A DNA stretch of 64,000 nt from an uncultured Acetatifactor sp. (GCA_910585615.1 CAJUFO010000009.1:22235-86234); one strand, 5' to 3'. Positions 17,673 through 26,250 are shown, numbered from the stretch's first letter. A program made the numbers and translations. The notes: a model not told the origin generated them from the letters alone.

Positions 17673-18821
17673 CTATTGCAATCCCTCAATCAGCTTCTCT
17701 ATGAACGCTGCCTGCTCCCCGCTCATAGGCTGATTGTTCTGCATCTCATAGAACTCCCCGAACAGCTCCATCTCCGACCTCTCCTCCACCTGCCCGACGG
17801 CCTCCACGGTCCTGTCCTCCCTGGTACGGCTGTTGTCATAGACCAGGCGCATCAGGTTCGGATAGACCGTGCGGAGCCTCTGCATGCCGTCGGGAATGTC
17901 CTCCTCGTCCGTCAGTGTTATCTGCACGTAGTCCTCCCTGTCCCTATCCTGGTAGAAGGATTTGGACATCACCTCCAGATAAGAGCCCCTGATTTTGCGC
18001 ATGTCGTGCAATGGGACCAACGGCACAGTGGAAACCGTAAGCTGCCCCTTCTCCCGCAGTTCTACGATTGTGACGGATTTCTCCTGCTCTGCCTCGGAAA
18101 AAGAGTACTTCAACGGCGTCCCGCAGTAGCGCACCGTCTCCCGGCCCACGGACTGGGGGCTATGGATATGGCCCAGCGCCACATAGTCGAAAGCGTTGAA
18201 GACCCGGGCATCCACATTGTCCAAGCCCCCTACGGCCACCTCCTCGGAATCGCAGCGCCCCGCGCCGGTGACGAACTGATGGGCCACCAGAATATTGCGC
18301 GTTTTTCCGTCTATTTTCATGCGTTCTATTGCTATCTCCACCGCCTCCTGATAGCTTTCCGGCAGTCTGACGCCTCCCTCATCCTCCGGCCTTTCCTCCA
18401 GCGTATGCCGCACGGTGGCAGGCTTCACGAAAGGGAGCAGATGGACGCGGATTTCCCCATAGCTGTCCTGCAGCGCTATCTCCAGGGCCTCTCCCCGATA
18501 CACAGGAGACACATATACGCCTCTCCCCCGCATCAGCTCGCCGCCGAAGGCGATCCGCTCCGGGGAGTCATGGTTGCCGCTGACCGCCAGGACCTTCTTC
18601 CCCAAATCCGCCAGCCCGGTAAGGAACCAGTCGAACATCTGCACGGCCTCCGCGGAGGGCATGGGCTTGTCATAGATGTCCCCCGCAATGAGCACCGCAT
18701 CCACCTGTTCCCTCTGTGCTATCTGCAGAATCTGGTTCAGGATATATTTCTGATCCTCTGTCATAGAAAACTCGTTGACGCGCTTCCCGATATGCAAATC
18801 CGAGATATGTAGAAATTTCAT
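17673..18821 (-). CDS. sbcD: exonuclease subunit SbcD
   Basis: Mre11-like metallophosphoesterase subunit of SbcCD. The phosphoesterase motifs appear in order: HISDLHIGK (5-13), AGDIYDKP, SGNHDSPER, VAHQFVTGAG and ALGHIHSPQ, followed by the C-terminal capping domain. 382 residues, normal length. It precedes sbcC, and the upstream small membrane-protein gene ends only 9 bp away, so all may be co-transcribed. Confidence 0.95.
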   Translation of the reverse strand: MKFLHISDLHIGKRVNEFSMTEDQKYILNQILQIAQREQVDAVLIAGDIYDKPMPSAEAVQMFDWFLTGLADLGKKVLAVSGNHDSPERIAFGGELMRGRGVYVSPVYRGEALEIALQDSYGEIRVHLLPFVKPATVRHTLEERPEDEGGVRLPESYQEAVEIAIERMKIDGKTRNILVAHQFVTGAGRCDSEEVAVGGLDNVDARVFNAFDYVALGHIHSPQSVGRETVRYCGTPLKYSFSEAEQEKSVTIVELREKGQLTVSTVPLVPLHDMRKIRGSYLEVMSKSFYQDRDREDYVQITLTDEEDIPDGMQRLRTVYPNLMRLVYDNSRTREDRTVEAVGQVEERSEMELFGEFYEMQNNQPMSGEQAAFIEKLIEGLQ

Positions 18822-18830
18822 GACCGTCTC

Positions 18831-19280
18831 CTATCCTAGCCGCTCCCACTCGTCATACTCGTCGTCATACTCGTCCTCATCCCGGCCCCCATGCCGTATC
18901 AGCCGCAGAATCAGGTGGTAGATTCCCCGGAACACGGAGAACACCAGGAACATGCTGATGAAGCCCAGCACGCCGAACATAATGTCCGCGAATTCCATTA
19001 CCCCCGTATTCGTCACCCGCTGGCCGATTTCGATGGCGAAGGTAATGACGATGATCAGCGTAAAGACGTAGATCCAGCTGATGACCATGATGTGCCTGTT
19101 TTTTGCCAGCCACTTGAAAATCGGATGCACCACGAAAATCATGGCCATCCCCAGCGCTCCGATAATCAGGAAATGCAGCTCCTTGTCGGTAAAGTTGTAT
19201 TCATAAGCATCGTTGAGCTTCAGCAGATAACTGTGCATCCGCGCGATTATTTCCACAATAGCGTACAAAAATCCTTTCAT
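18831..19280 (-). CDS. small conserved membrane protein of unknown function
   Basis: 149 residues with about three hydrophobic segments (about 37-55, 65-85, 95-120) and a very acidic C-terminal tail (DEDEYDDEYDEWE). No family was recognised. The start ATG 19280 is followed by MKGFLYAIVEIIARMH. It is encoded 9 bp upstream of sbcD on the same strand, so it may share the transcript, but nothing in the protein points to DNA repair. Confidence 0.65.
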   Translation of the reverse strand: MKGFLYAIVEIIARMHSYLLKLNDAYEYNFTDKELHFLIIGALGMAMIFVVHPIFKWLAKNRHIMVISWIYVFTLIIVITFAIEIGQRVTNTGVMEFADIMFGVLGFISMFLVFSVFRGIYHLILRLIRHGGRDEDEYDDEYDEWERLG

Positions 19281-19306
19281 ATGTACTCAGCTCCTCCGTA
19301 TTCCCC

Positions 19307-19519
19307 TCAATATTCCTTTGGCAGCTCGGAAATCCCGTATTCCTGCTTGAAGTCCTCCAGCTCTGAAGCGCTCTGGATGAAGCGCTCCTCCCTGAACTCC
19401 CCCGTATGGATGTTCTTGAAGCCTGCCACCCGCTCCCCGTTGCAGATACTGCATTTCAGGACCGGTCTCCAGTTCTCCCTGTCATAATCCCTCCGTCGCA
19501 CCCGCCTTTTCCCAAACAT
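19307..19519 (-). CDS. small protein with one CxxC motif, unknown function
   Basis: 70 residues, basic at the N-terminus (MFGKRRVRRRDYDREN), one CSIC motif at about 23-26 and a conserved-looking GFKNIHTGEF segment. Only a single cysteine pair is present, so a zinc site would need a dimer or other ligands. No function is known. It is the first gene of the run leading into sbcD/sbcC; AAAAGGAGAGACAG precedes the ATG. Confidence 0.65.
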   Translation of the reverse strand: MFGKRRVRRRDYDRENWRPVLKCSICNGERVAGFKNIHTGEFREERFIQSASELEDFKQEYGISELPKEY

Positions 19520-19561
19520 CTGTCTCTCCTTTTCGGCTTTTCTTTACATGGATATCCTTAT

Positions 19562-19597
19562 AAAAAGAAAACTTCCACTTTATCAATGGAAGTTTTC
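19562..19597 (-). terminator. terminator of tRNA-Leu(AAG)
   Basis: GAAAACTTCCA (19567-19577) pairs with TGGAAGTTTTC (19587-19597); on the minus strand the stem is followed by TTTTTA. Confidence 0.8.
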
Positions 19598-19627
19598 AAG
19601 ACAATTAATTTGACAAGACTTACTACA

Positions 19628-19711
19628 TGCGGAAGATGGGACTTGAACCCACACGTTGTTGCCAACACAAGATCCTTAGTCTTGCTCGTCTGCCAGTTCC
19701 GACACTTCCGC
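19628..19711 (-). tRNA. tRNA-Leu (anticodon AAG)
   Basis: Class II tRNA with a long variable arm. Acceptor GCGGAAG/CTTCCGC with discriminator A; anticodon stem CAAGA/TCTTG around loop CTAAGGA (anticodon AAG); T arm with GGTTCAAGTCC. Own promoter and terminator flank it. Confidence 0.93.
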
Positions 19712-19731
19712 ATACGCACCGTACAAGAGAT

Positions 19732-19760
19732 ATATTAACATCATATACGGAAAAAGTCAA
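19732..19760 (-). promoter_or_regulatory. promoter of tRNA-Leu(AAG)
   Basis: Minus strand TTGACT (19760-19755), 17-bp spacer, TAATAT (19737-19732), 20 bp before the tRNA 5' end. Confidence 0.7.
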
Positions 19761-19787
19761 TTCCTTTTTTGAATTTTCTTCCACGGC

Positions 19788-19816
19788 TTGTCTTTCTTCT
19801 ATAGATATGCTAACAT
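19788..19816 (+). promoter_or_regulatory. candidate promoter of the DUF4352-like lipoprotein
   Basis: TTGTCT (19788-19793), 17-bp spacer, TAACAT (19811-19816), about 65 bp before the lipoprotein ATG. Confidence 0.45.
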
Positions 19817-19883
19817 ACCTAACATATACAGAGTACAGCACGATACATGCCGCCCGCCAGAGGGCGGCGGAATGGAGGTCATC

Positions 19884-20432
19884 ATGAAGAAACGGATCGC
19901 GTCCCTCCTGCTCATCACATTCTCGGCCCTGCTGCTGGCAGCCTGCGGCTCCTCCGGCTCCATCGTCCTCCCCAAGGAGGGCTATGCCCAGGGCGCGGCA
20001 GGCGATACCATGCGCACTTACTTTTTCGACTTCACCCTGAATGAAGCCTATACCTGCAGCAGATATGAGGGCTACATCCCCACCCCGGGCTACGACCTGC
20101 TGGCGGCGGAGGTCACCGTCAAGAACACCTTTCAGGAGGGCATCACCATGTTCGACTGGGACTTCGTCGTGCTCTACGCCGACAATGCCGGCGAGGAACA
20201 AATCTACGACTATCCCATCACTTCCTACGAAGACCTGGAAATTCCGGAGGCCGCCCGGGAGGCGCTTCTGCCTTCAGAGTACGATCTGGCGAAGGGCGAA
20301 AGCCGCACCGGGCTCCTCCTGTTCGAGGTGCCCGCCGGAGACACGGAGTTCACTGTCTCCTACATAGAATCTTTTGAGGACGACACCACAGGCGACACCT
20401 TCTCCGTGGACATCGCTGCCACCCGCAGGTAA
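19884..20432 (+). CDS. lipoprotein, DUF4352-like domain
   Basis: A signal peptide with lipobox LLAAC (cysteine at about residue 21) predicts anchoring on the outer face of the membrane. The rest resembles the beta-sandwich DUF4352 fold seen in many Firmicutes lipoproteins (YDLLAAEVTVKNTF, VVLYADNAG, then GESRTGLLLFEVP). ATG 19884 has GGAGGT just upstream; longer frames lack this and the signal peptide would not be N-terminal. 182 residues. No partner gene is evident. The stop codon lies inside a short duplicated sequence (20414-20439 and 20478-20503). Confidence 0.75.
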   Translation: MKKRIASLLLITFSALLLAACGSSGSIVLPKEGYAQGAAGDTMRTYFFDFTLNEAYTCSRYEGYIPTPGYDLLAAEVTVKNTFQEGITMFDWDFVVLYADNAGEEQIYDYPITSYEDLEIPEAAREALLPSEYDLAKGESRTGLLLFEVPAGDTEFTVSYIESFEDDTTGDTFSVDIAATRR

Positions 20433-20503
20433 CGCGGCACCGCCAGAACCACCGGCTCCACCTCCTGTTCCACCCGTCGCCGCCACCCGCAGGCAACACG
20501 GCA
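20414..20503 (+). repeat. 26-bp direct duplication around the lipoprotein stop codon
   Basis: Copies at 20414-20439 and 20478-20503 share 23 of 26 bases (core GCCACCCGCAGG). The TAA stop in the first copy is CAA in the second. Offset is 64 bp. Confidence 0.6.
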
Positions 20504-20520
20504 TCCACCGGCCCCGGGCC

Positions 20521-21813
20521 TTATTCTCCAAAGAACGCCCTGAAAGCCTCCACCGCGTACTTCGTGTCCTTCACTCCCGCGGTCTCCACCGCCGAGTGCA
20601 TGGCAAGCTGGGGCAGGCCGATGTCCACTGTGGACAGGGACACATGGGAGGTGGAGATATTCCCCAATGTCCCGCCGCCGGGGATGTCCGAGCGGTTGGC
20701 ATAGGCCTGGCAGGGCACCTTGGCCTTCTCGCAGATGCTCCGCATCCTGGCCGCCGACACGCCGTCCGTGGCATACCGCTGGCTTCCGTGGAATTTGATG
20801 ACGAGCCCCCTGTTCAGGTAAGGCCGGTTGGTGGGATCCGCCTTCTCCGGGTGGTTGGGGTGCACCGCATGGGCATTGTCCGCGGATATCAGGAAGCTGT
20901 CCGCTATCAGGCGCAGGACGCCGCCCCTGTCAAGCCCCATGCCCTCCCCGATCCGCCACAGCGTATCCTCCAGGAAGGTGGAATCCGCTCCCTGCTTGGT
21001 GCCGCTCCCCACCTCCTCGTTGTCGAATATGGCGCAGACATTTATGTAGTCCACCGGCGCGCTCTCCGCAAACCCCTTGGCGGAGGCGTACACGCACTGC
21101 AGATCGTCCAGCCTGGGGGAGAGCACGAACTCCCCTCCCTCCCCGAATATCCTGCCCCTGTCCCTGACATAGAGGAACAGGTCGTGGCCCAGGATGTCCT
21201 CCTGCTTCGCGCCCACGGCCTTTGCCACGCGCCTCAGCAAGGGGCTGCTCTTTTTCCCGCTGCCGCACTCCCCGTAGAGGGGGAGCATATCCGTCTGGGG
21301 ATTATATTCCACCCCTTTGTTCATCTCGCGGTTCATATGGATCGCCACATTGGGGATCACGCACAGATCCTTCTCGATGTTCACCAGCCTGGTCTCCATC
21401 CCCGCCTTTCCCCTTACGATCACCCGCCCCGCCACGGACAGGGGCCTGTCCAGCCATGTGGACAGAATCATGCCGCCGTACTTTTCCGTGTTCAGCTTCA
21501 GATAGGCGGCCTCCACGGCCATCTCCGGGGACTCTTTCACCTTGAACGCAGGGGAATCCCCATGGGCTGCCGAGATGTGGAAGCCCTTCGGCGTGTCCGT
21601 CTGGGGCATGCGGAAAGCGATCAGGGAGGAATCGTTCCTGGTCACATAATATCCCTGCCCGGGTTCCGTCTCCCACTTCTCCGTCTCCTTCAGCTCCCAG
21701 AAGCCCAGTCCGGCGAATACCTCCTTCAGGTTCGCCACCGTCTGGAAAGCGGTAGGGCTCTTCTCGATGAACTCCAGCAGTTCCTTCGCGCACTTTTGAT
21801 ATTCCTTCATCAT
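20521..21813 (-). CDS. M18 family aminopeptidase
   Basis: Cytoplasmic zinc aminopeptidase of the aspartyl aminopeptidase family, releasing N-terminal (often acidic) residues from peptides. The 430-residue protein carries the family's metal and catalytic motifs: SAAHGDSPAF, LSPRLDDLQC, IFDNEEVGSGT and the C-terminal STVDIGLPQLAMHS. Length is normal. It lies 12 bp downstream of the DJ-1 family gene on the same strand, so a two-gene unit is likely. Confidence 0.93.
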   Translation of the reverse strand: MMKEYQKCAKELLEFIEKSPTAFQTVANLKEVFAGLGFWELKETEKWETEPGQGYYVTRNDSSLIAFRMPQTDTPKGFHISAAHGDSPAFKVKESPEMAVEAAYLKLNTEKYGGMILSTWLDRPLSVAGRVIVRGKAGMETRLVNIEKDLCVIPNVAIHMNREMNKGVEYNPQTDMLPLYGECGSGKKSSPLLRRVAKAVGAKQEDILGHDLFLYVRDRGRIFGEGGEFVLSPRLDDLQCVYASAKGFAESAPVDYINVCAIFDNEEVGSGTKQGADSTFLEDTLWRIGEGMGLDRGGVLRLIADSFLISADNAHAVHPNHPEKADPTNRPYLNRGLVIKFHGSQRYATDGVSAARMRSICEKAKVPCQAYANRSDIPGGGTLGNISTSHVSLSTVDIGLPQLAMHSAVETAGVKDTKYAVEAFRAFFGE

Positions 21814-21825
21814 ATTCTCACCCGC

Positions 21826-22383
21826 TCACTCCGCCTTTCCGTATACGATATTCCCTGCCATCTCCCGGGCCTTCTCAGGGCCGCAGAAGATGCCTGCGAT
21901 GGCCAGGGCGAAATCCATGGCCGTGCCCATGCCCCGTGAGGTGACCACATGATCCGAAATCTCCACCGGGCCCTCCGTGACCTGGGCGCCCTCCAGATGG
22001 CTCTCAAAGCCGGGGTAACAGCAGGCCCTCCTGCCCTTCAGGATTCCCCTGTGCCCAAAGATGCTGGGGGCGGCGCAGATGGCCGCAATGTATTTCCCCG
22101 CGGCATGAAAAGCGTCCACCTGCTCCATGAGCCCCCCGTGGGCCTCCAGATGCTTCGTGCCGGGCATGCCTCCCGGCAGCACCAGCATGTCATACTCCGA
22201 AAAATCCGCCTCCCCGTACATTTTGTCCATCCGGACAGGGATGCCGTGGGAGCCTGTGACCTCCTGCTGCTCCATCACCGACACCGTCTCCACCTCCAGC
22301 CCGCACCTGCGGCAGATGTCCACCACTGTCAGCGCCTCGATCTCCTCATAGCCTGTCCCGAAGAAAACCGCTATCTTTTTCAT
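21826..22383 (-). CDS. DJ-1/PfpI family protein
   Basis: Member of the DJ-1/ThiJ/PfpI superfamily. The nucleophile elbow AAICAAPSIFG holds Cys103, and the conserved acidic residue lies in GYEEIEA (about 14-15), the DJ-1-type arrangement. Relatives are deglycases, chaperones or peptidases; the exact activity cannot be assigned. ATG 22383 (MKKIAVFFGTG) is chosen over the in-frame ATG 22404 because the family begins here and AGAGAGG lies upstream. A MITE-like repeat begins 32 bp upstream of the start. Confidence 0.9.
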   Translation of the reverse strand: MKKIAVFFGTGYEEIEALTVVDICRRCGLEVETVSVMEQQEVTGSHGIPVRMDKMYGEADFSEYDMLVLPGGMPGTKHLEAHGGLMEQVDAFHAAGKYIAAICAAPSIFGHRGILKGRRACCYPGFESHLEGAQVTEGPVEISDHVVTSRGMGTAMDFALAIAGIFCGPEKAREMAGNIVYGKAE

Positions 22384-22414
22384 TTCCGTCAACCTCTCTT
22401 CCATAAGATTATTT

Positions 22415-22522
22415 ATTTATACTGCTTAACGCTTTCACTTGCCATGAAACCAGACTGCATAACGCTGACTGGTTCAATCGCATGATTACATTAGGCAGCA
22501 TTCAGCGTTATGCAGTATAAAT
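22415..22522. repeat. MITE-like palindromic repeat, copy 1
   Basis: About 108 bp with terminal inverted repeats (22415-22433 and 22504-22522; ATTTATACTGC at the ends, one internal mismatch). An internal segment ACTGCATAACGCTGA (22454-22468) is a perfect complement of the right end, and AACCAG/CTGGTT forms a smaller stem. A second copy lies at 33194-33298. There is no coding capacity; the element looks like a small non-autonomous transposon or a structured intergenic repeat. Confidence 0.85.
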
Positions 22523-22569
22523 TATTTATTTTCAGTATACACATTGTTGTCAAATATTTCAATTAGCGC

Positions 22570-22598
22570 TTTAGAATTTTTCGAAAATGTGTTATGAT
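22570..22598 (+). promoter_or_regulatory. candidate promoter for the CYTH protein gene
   Basis: TTTAGA (22570-22575), 17-bp spacer, TATGAT (22593-22598), 100 bp before the ATG. Confidence 0.5.
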
Positions 22599-22698
22599 TA
22601 AGTTACAGTTCCGTCGATTTACGGGCAAAATGATTCTCTGCCGCCATAGACGCCAGGCTGTGCCCGATTCGGAAAATGACAGAGAGAAAGGAAAGACT

Positions 22699-23193
22699 AT
22701 GGAAATAGAGCGCAAATTCACCATCAAGGAATTGCCCGCCGATCTGGAAAGCTACCCCTTCCGCCATATCGAGCAGGCTTATTTGAATGCGTCGCCCGTG
22801 GTGCGGGTCCGCAAGGAGGACGACGAGTACTACCTGACCTACAAGGGAAGCGGCATGATGGCCAGGGAGGAGAGCAATCTGCCCCTGAACAGGGAAGCCT
22901 ATTACCATCTGCGCGGCAAGGCGGACGGCAAGATCATCTCCAAGAAACGGTACCTGATCCCCCTGCCCAACCCGGGCTTCCGAGGGCGGCCCGGCATCCC
23001 CTGTCCGCCTTCGGACTATTCCCTTACCATTGAGCTGGACATCTTCGACCCGCCCTTCGCGCCCCTGGTCATGGCCGAGGTGGAGTTCGGAAGCAGGGAG
23101 GCCGCCGAATCCTTCCTGCCCCCGGCCTGGTTCGACGAGGACGTCACCTACCGCCAGGAATACCACAATTCCTATATGGCGCTGCAGTCATAG
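22699..23193 (+). CDS. CYTH domain protein (triphosphate tunnel metalloenzyme family)
   Basis: CYTH proteins bind triphosphates in a beta-barrel tunnel; members include thiamine triphosphatase, inorganic triphosphatase and class IV adenylate cyclase. The 164-residue product begins MEIERKF, the ExExK signature, and shows the alternating charged strands RVRKEDDEYYLTYKG, SLTIELDIF and MAEVEFGS. The substrate is not predictable. ATG 22699 has AAAGGAAAG just upstream; earlier frame positions lack this. The Uma2-like gene starts 43 bp downstream. Confidence 0.88.
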   Translation: MEIERKFTIKELPADLESYPFRHIEQAYLNASPVVRVRKEDDEYYLTYKGSGMMAREESNLPLNREAYYHLRGKADGKIISKKRYLIPLPNPGFRGRPGIPCPPSDYSLTIELDIFDPPFAPLVMAEVEFGSREAAESFLPPAWFDEDVTYRQEYHNSYMALQS

Positions 23194-23236
23194 GGCGCAG
23201 GCAGCAGTGAATTCTGAAAGGAGAAAGGAGAGCCAG

Positions 23237-23779
23237 GTGGCATTTGCACACGAAAGGATCTATACGATAGACGATATCTACGCCCTGCCGGAGGGACAGA
23301 GGGCAGAACTGATCGACGGCCATCTGTACATGATGGCCCCGCCGAATTTCAGGCACCAGAAATTAGTCATGGAGCTGTCCGCTGTCATCCACCGGTATAT
23401 AAAAAATCACGGTGGAGACTGTGAAGTCCTCCCTGCTCCATTCGCCGTCTTCCTAAATGAAGATGACCGAAACTATGTCGAACCCGACATTTCAGTGATA
23501 TGCGATAAAGACAAGCTGAATGACAAAGGATGCAACGGAGCTCCCGATTGGATTATTGAAATCGTATCACCCTCAACCCAGCAGATGGATTACGGCATCA
23601 AACTCTTTAAATATCGCACTGCGGGCGTTCGGGAATACTGGATCATAAACCCAACCACACGCATCGTCAATGTATATGACTTTGAGAATGAAAAAGCCAC
23701 TTGTCAGTACCGTTTTGATGATGAAATTCCCGTTTGCATTTATGGGAATCTCAACATCCATATTTCCAGCCTCTTATAA
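23237..23779 (+). CDS. Uma2 family (DUF820) restriction-endonuclease-fold protein, copy 1
   Basis: Uma2 proteins have a PD-(D/E)xK nuclease-like fold, are abundant in cyanobacteria and some Clostridia, and have no established role. The 180-residue product shows the family landmarks TIDDIYALPEG, RAELIDG, PDISVICDKDKL, APDWIIEIVSPST, and the C-terminal YRTAGVREYWIINP. The start is GTG 23237 with AGGAG 6 bp upstream; the family start (VAFAHER) matches copy 2 (TLAQER). A clear paralog lies at 37912-38454. Confidence 0.85.
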   Translation: MAFAHERIYTIDDIYALPEGQRAELIDGHLYMMAPPNFRHQKLVMELSAVIHRYIKNHGGDCEVLPAPFAVFLNEDDRNYVEPDISVICDKDKLNDKGCNGAPDWIIEIVSPSTQQMDYGIKLFKYRTAGVREYWIINPTTRIVNVYDFENEKATCQYRFDDEIPVCIYGNLNIHISSLL

Positions 23780-23785
23780 AAAAGC

Positions 23786-23820
23786 AAGCCGCCCTGCTCC
23801 TTGGCCGGAAGGGCGGCTTT
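23786..23820. terminator. bidirectional terminator between Uma2 and tRNA-Leu
   Basis: AAGCCGCCCT (23786-23795) pairs with AGGGCGGCTT (23810-23819). T-runs follow on both strands: TTT on plus, and GCTTTTTTA on minus, which would end the tRNA-Leu transcript. Confidence 0.75.
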
Positions 23821-23830
23821 CCTCGTCTCC

Positions 23831-23912
23831 TGCGGATAACAGGACTTGAACCTGCACGTCGGGGGACACCAGAACCTAAATCTGGCGCGTCTGCCAATTC
23901 CGCCATATCCGC
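23831..23912 (-). tRNA. tRNA-Leu (anticodon TAG)
   Basis: Class II tRNA; acceptor GCGGATA/TATCCGC (one mispair) with discriminator A; anticodon stem CCAGA/TCTGG around loop TTTAGGT (anticodon TAG); long variable arm; GGTTCAAGTCC in the T arm. Confidence 0.93.
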
Positions 23913-24087
23913 ATAGCGCTGCCGCAGGCCGAAATCCTGCAGCAACTATATCGATTATACATACTATCCGGGCCTCTTGTCAAGCCGCCGCCTGCATCTC
24001 ATGAGATTTTTTTGCGGCAGTTTTTCCGCCGGATTTTTCGATTGCCCATAAGCCCTGAGAAAGCTGCGCTCTCCCCCATGGCTTTTG

Positions 24088-25500
24088 CTACTTTGATGCC
24101 TCTGGAACATCCTCTCCGGGATGCTTTTCCCCGATATGCCGGATGATCCGTTTATTGATCCGCACCAGGAAAAAGGTGCTCAGGCCTAAGCTCACCAGCT
24201 CGGCGATGGGGAAGGCCCACCATATCAGGTTCACGTTCCCGCTTAAGGAGAACAGCCACGCCACCGGCAGCAGCACGCAAAGCTGCCTTGCGATGGAGAC
24301 GCACATGCTGTACACACCGTTCCCCAGGGCCTGGAACACGCTGCCCACCACGATACAGTACCCGGCAAAGACAAAGCTTAAGCAAATCGTCCGAAGGGCC
24401 GGAATCCCTATCACCAGAAGGTCTGCGGAGGCCGCATCCGCATCGAACATGCCGATCAGCTGCCCTGGGAACAGCTCCATGACGGCCAGCCCCAGCAGCA
24501 TGATGCACACTGCATAGGTGATGCTGCTCTTCATGGCCTTCACCACCCGCTCCCGCTTCCCCGCGCCGAGATTATAGGCGATGATGGGCACCAGCCCATT
24601 GTTCAGGCCGAACACAGGCATGAAGATGAAGCTCTGGAGCTTGAAATAGATACCGAATACCGTCTGGGCCACCCCGTAGGCCTCCAGAATCAGGTTCATG
24701 CCATAGGTCATCACAGAGCCGATGGCCTGCATGACGATGGAGGGGACGCCCACCTTATAGATATTCCCGATCAGGCCCATATCGGGCTTAAATCCGTGAA
24801 AGGATATGTGCAGCTCCTTATTGTATTTCAGATTGAACACGATGGCCAGCACCGCTGCCACCATCTGCCCGATGACCGTCGCCGCCGCTGCCCCTGCCAC
24901 GCCCATGGCCGGGAAGCCCAGCAGGCCGAATATCAGAATCGGATCCAGGATCAGGTTCGTGACGGCTCCCGCCCCCTGAGTAATCATGGCATAAATCGTC
25001 TTGCCCGTGGACTGGAGCAGCCGCTCGAAAGCCATCTGCATGAAGATGCCGACGCTGGCCGTGCAGCAGATGGTCAGGTATACCGTCCCGTAGTCCCGCA
25101 CCTCCTGAATGGATGTCTGGCTGGCGAAAAAGGGGCGGCTCACGAAGATGCCGATCAGGGCGAACGCCAGGAAGCTCACGAATTCGATGAAGACGCCATT
25201 GACGGCAATCCGGTTGGCTTTCTCGAGCTCCCCCTCCCCCAGCGTCCTGGACAGGAAGGAGTTGATGCCCACCGCAGTGCCCACGCCCACGGCGATCATC
25301 AGGCTCTGGATGGGAAAGGCCAGCGACACTGCCCGCAGGGCGTATTCATTGACCCGGGACACGAAGATGCTGTCCACGATGTTGTAGAGCGCCTGCACCA
25401 GCATGGAGATCATCATGGGCAGGGACATGGACAGCAGGAGCCTGTTCACGGGCATGACGCCCATCTTGTTCTCTGTCTGTACATTCTGTTCTTTCTGCAT
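24088..25500 (-). CDS. MATE family efflux transporter
   Basis: Twelve-helix cation-coupled multidrug/toxin exporter of the plasma membrane. The 470-residue protein shows two homologous six-helix halves, with the MATE hallmarks NIVDSIFVSR, VGTAVGINSFLSR, TGKTIYAMI and NNGLVPIIAYNLGAGK. ATG 25500 (MQKEQNVQTE) has GAGAGG 9 bp upstream; the frame is open much farther upstream, but that part reads antisense through tRNA genes. A promoter (TTGAAA, TATAAT) lies 104 bp upstream. Substrate unknown. Confidence 0.92.
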   Translation of the reverse strand: MQKEQNVQTENKMGVMPVNRLLLSMSLPMMISMLVQALYNIVDSIFVSRVNEYALRAVSLAFPIQSLMIAVGVGTAVGINSFLSRTLGEGELEKANRIAVNGVFIEFVSFLAFALIGIFVSRPFFASQTSIQEVRDYGTVYLTICCTASVGIFMQMAFERLLQSTGKTIYAMITQGAGAVTNLILDPILIFGLLGFPAMGVAGAAAATVIGQMVAAVLAIVFNLKYNKELHISFHGFKPDMGLIGNIYKVGVPSIVMQAIGSVMTYGMNLILEAYGVAQTVFGIYFKLQSFIFMPVFGLNNGLVPIIAYNLGAGKRERVVKAMKSSITYAVCIMLLGLAVMELFPGQLIGMFDADAASADLLVIGIPALRTICLSFVFAGYCIVVGSVFQALGNGVYSMCVSIARQLCVLLPVAWLFSLSGNVNLIWWAFPIAELVSLGLSTFFLVRINKRIIRHIGEKHPGEDVPEASK

Positions 25501-25603
25501 AGGTATATCCTCTCTTTCCTCTGGAATGGCATTTGGCACGGCAAACGGTTCCCCGTAAAATTCTGTGGGATGAAATGTAAACTGCAAAATGAGTCTGACA
25601 GCT

Positions 25604-25632
25604 ATTATACCCCTCCGCACCGCGGTTTTCAA
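25604..25632 (-). promoter_or_regulatory. promoter of the MATE gene
   Basis: Minus strand TTGAAA (25632-25627), 17-bp spacer, TATAAT (25609-25604). Confidence 0.7.
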
Positions 25633-25716
25633 GCACAACTTTCCCTTTCCGGAGCTTTGCCGGGAATCTGCAGAAAAAATCGCCGAAAAAAATTTGACGA
25701 GTATGAGATAAAACTG

Positions 25717-25745
25717 TTGACAAACGAAAGAATATACGTTAAAAT
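25717..25745 (+). promoter_or_regulatory. promoter of the tRNA Arg-His-Gln-Lys operon
   Basis: TTGACA (25717-25722), 17-bp spacer, TAAAAT (25740-25745), 33 bp before the first tRNA. Diverges from the MATE promoter. Confidence 0.8.
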
Positions 25746-25778
25746 ATGGTTCGTTGGTTTGATTATGGCAGCCGACAT

Positions 25779-25852
<74 letters not shown>

Positions 25853-25903
25853 TTGGGGACGTTTGCCGTCTGTCAGTACGGGCGAGGGTTCCATGAAGGA
25901 TAT

Positions 25904-25978
25904 GGTGGGTATAGCGCAGTTGGTTAGCGCGCCAGATTGTGGCTCTGGAGGCCAAGGGTTCGAATCCCTTTATCCACC
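25904..25978 (+). tRNA. tRNA-His (anticodon GTG)
   Basis: Includes the extra G(-1) opposite discriminator C, a hallmark of tRNA-His. Acceptor GTGGGTA/TATCCAC; anticodon stem CCAGA/TCTGG around TTGTGGC (GTG). Confidence 0.95.
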
Positions 25979-26062
25979 CTTTTACAGCAGGATATCGTTC
26001 ACCGCAAGCGGGCTTTGGCTTTTTCGCAGATGTATCGCGGCGGCGCGCTTGGTGTCAAATCT

Positions 26063-26134
26063 AGGGCTATCGCCAAGCGGTAAGGCACAGCACTTTGACT
26101 GCTGCAGACGCTGGTTCGAATCCAGCTAGCCCTG
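26063..26134 (+). tRNA. tRNA-Gln (anticodon TTG)
   Basis: Acceptor AGGGCTA/TAGCCCT with discriminator G; anticodon stem CAGCA/TGCTG around CTTTGAC (TTG). Confidence 0.95.
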
Positions 26135-26165
26135 TTGGAGGGGATATCCCCTTTTTTATGAATAT

Positions 26166-26238
26166 GGGACATTAGCTCAGGTGGTAGAGCACTTGACTTT
26201 TAATCAAGTTGTCTGGGGTTCGAATCCCCAATGTCTCA
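26166..26238 (+). tRNA. tRNA-Lys (anticodon TTT)
   Basis: Acceptor GGGACAT/ATGTCTC with discriminator A; anticodon stem CTTGA/TCAAG around CTTTTAA (TTT). Last gene of the operon; a terminator follows. Confidence 0.95.
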
Positions 26239-26250
26239 CGAAAAAATCCA

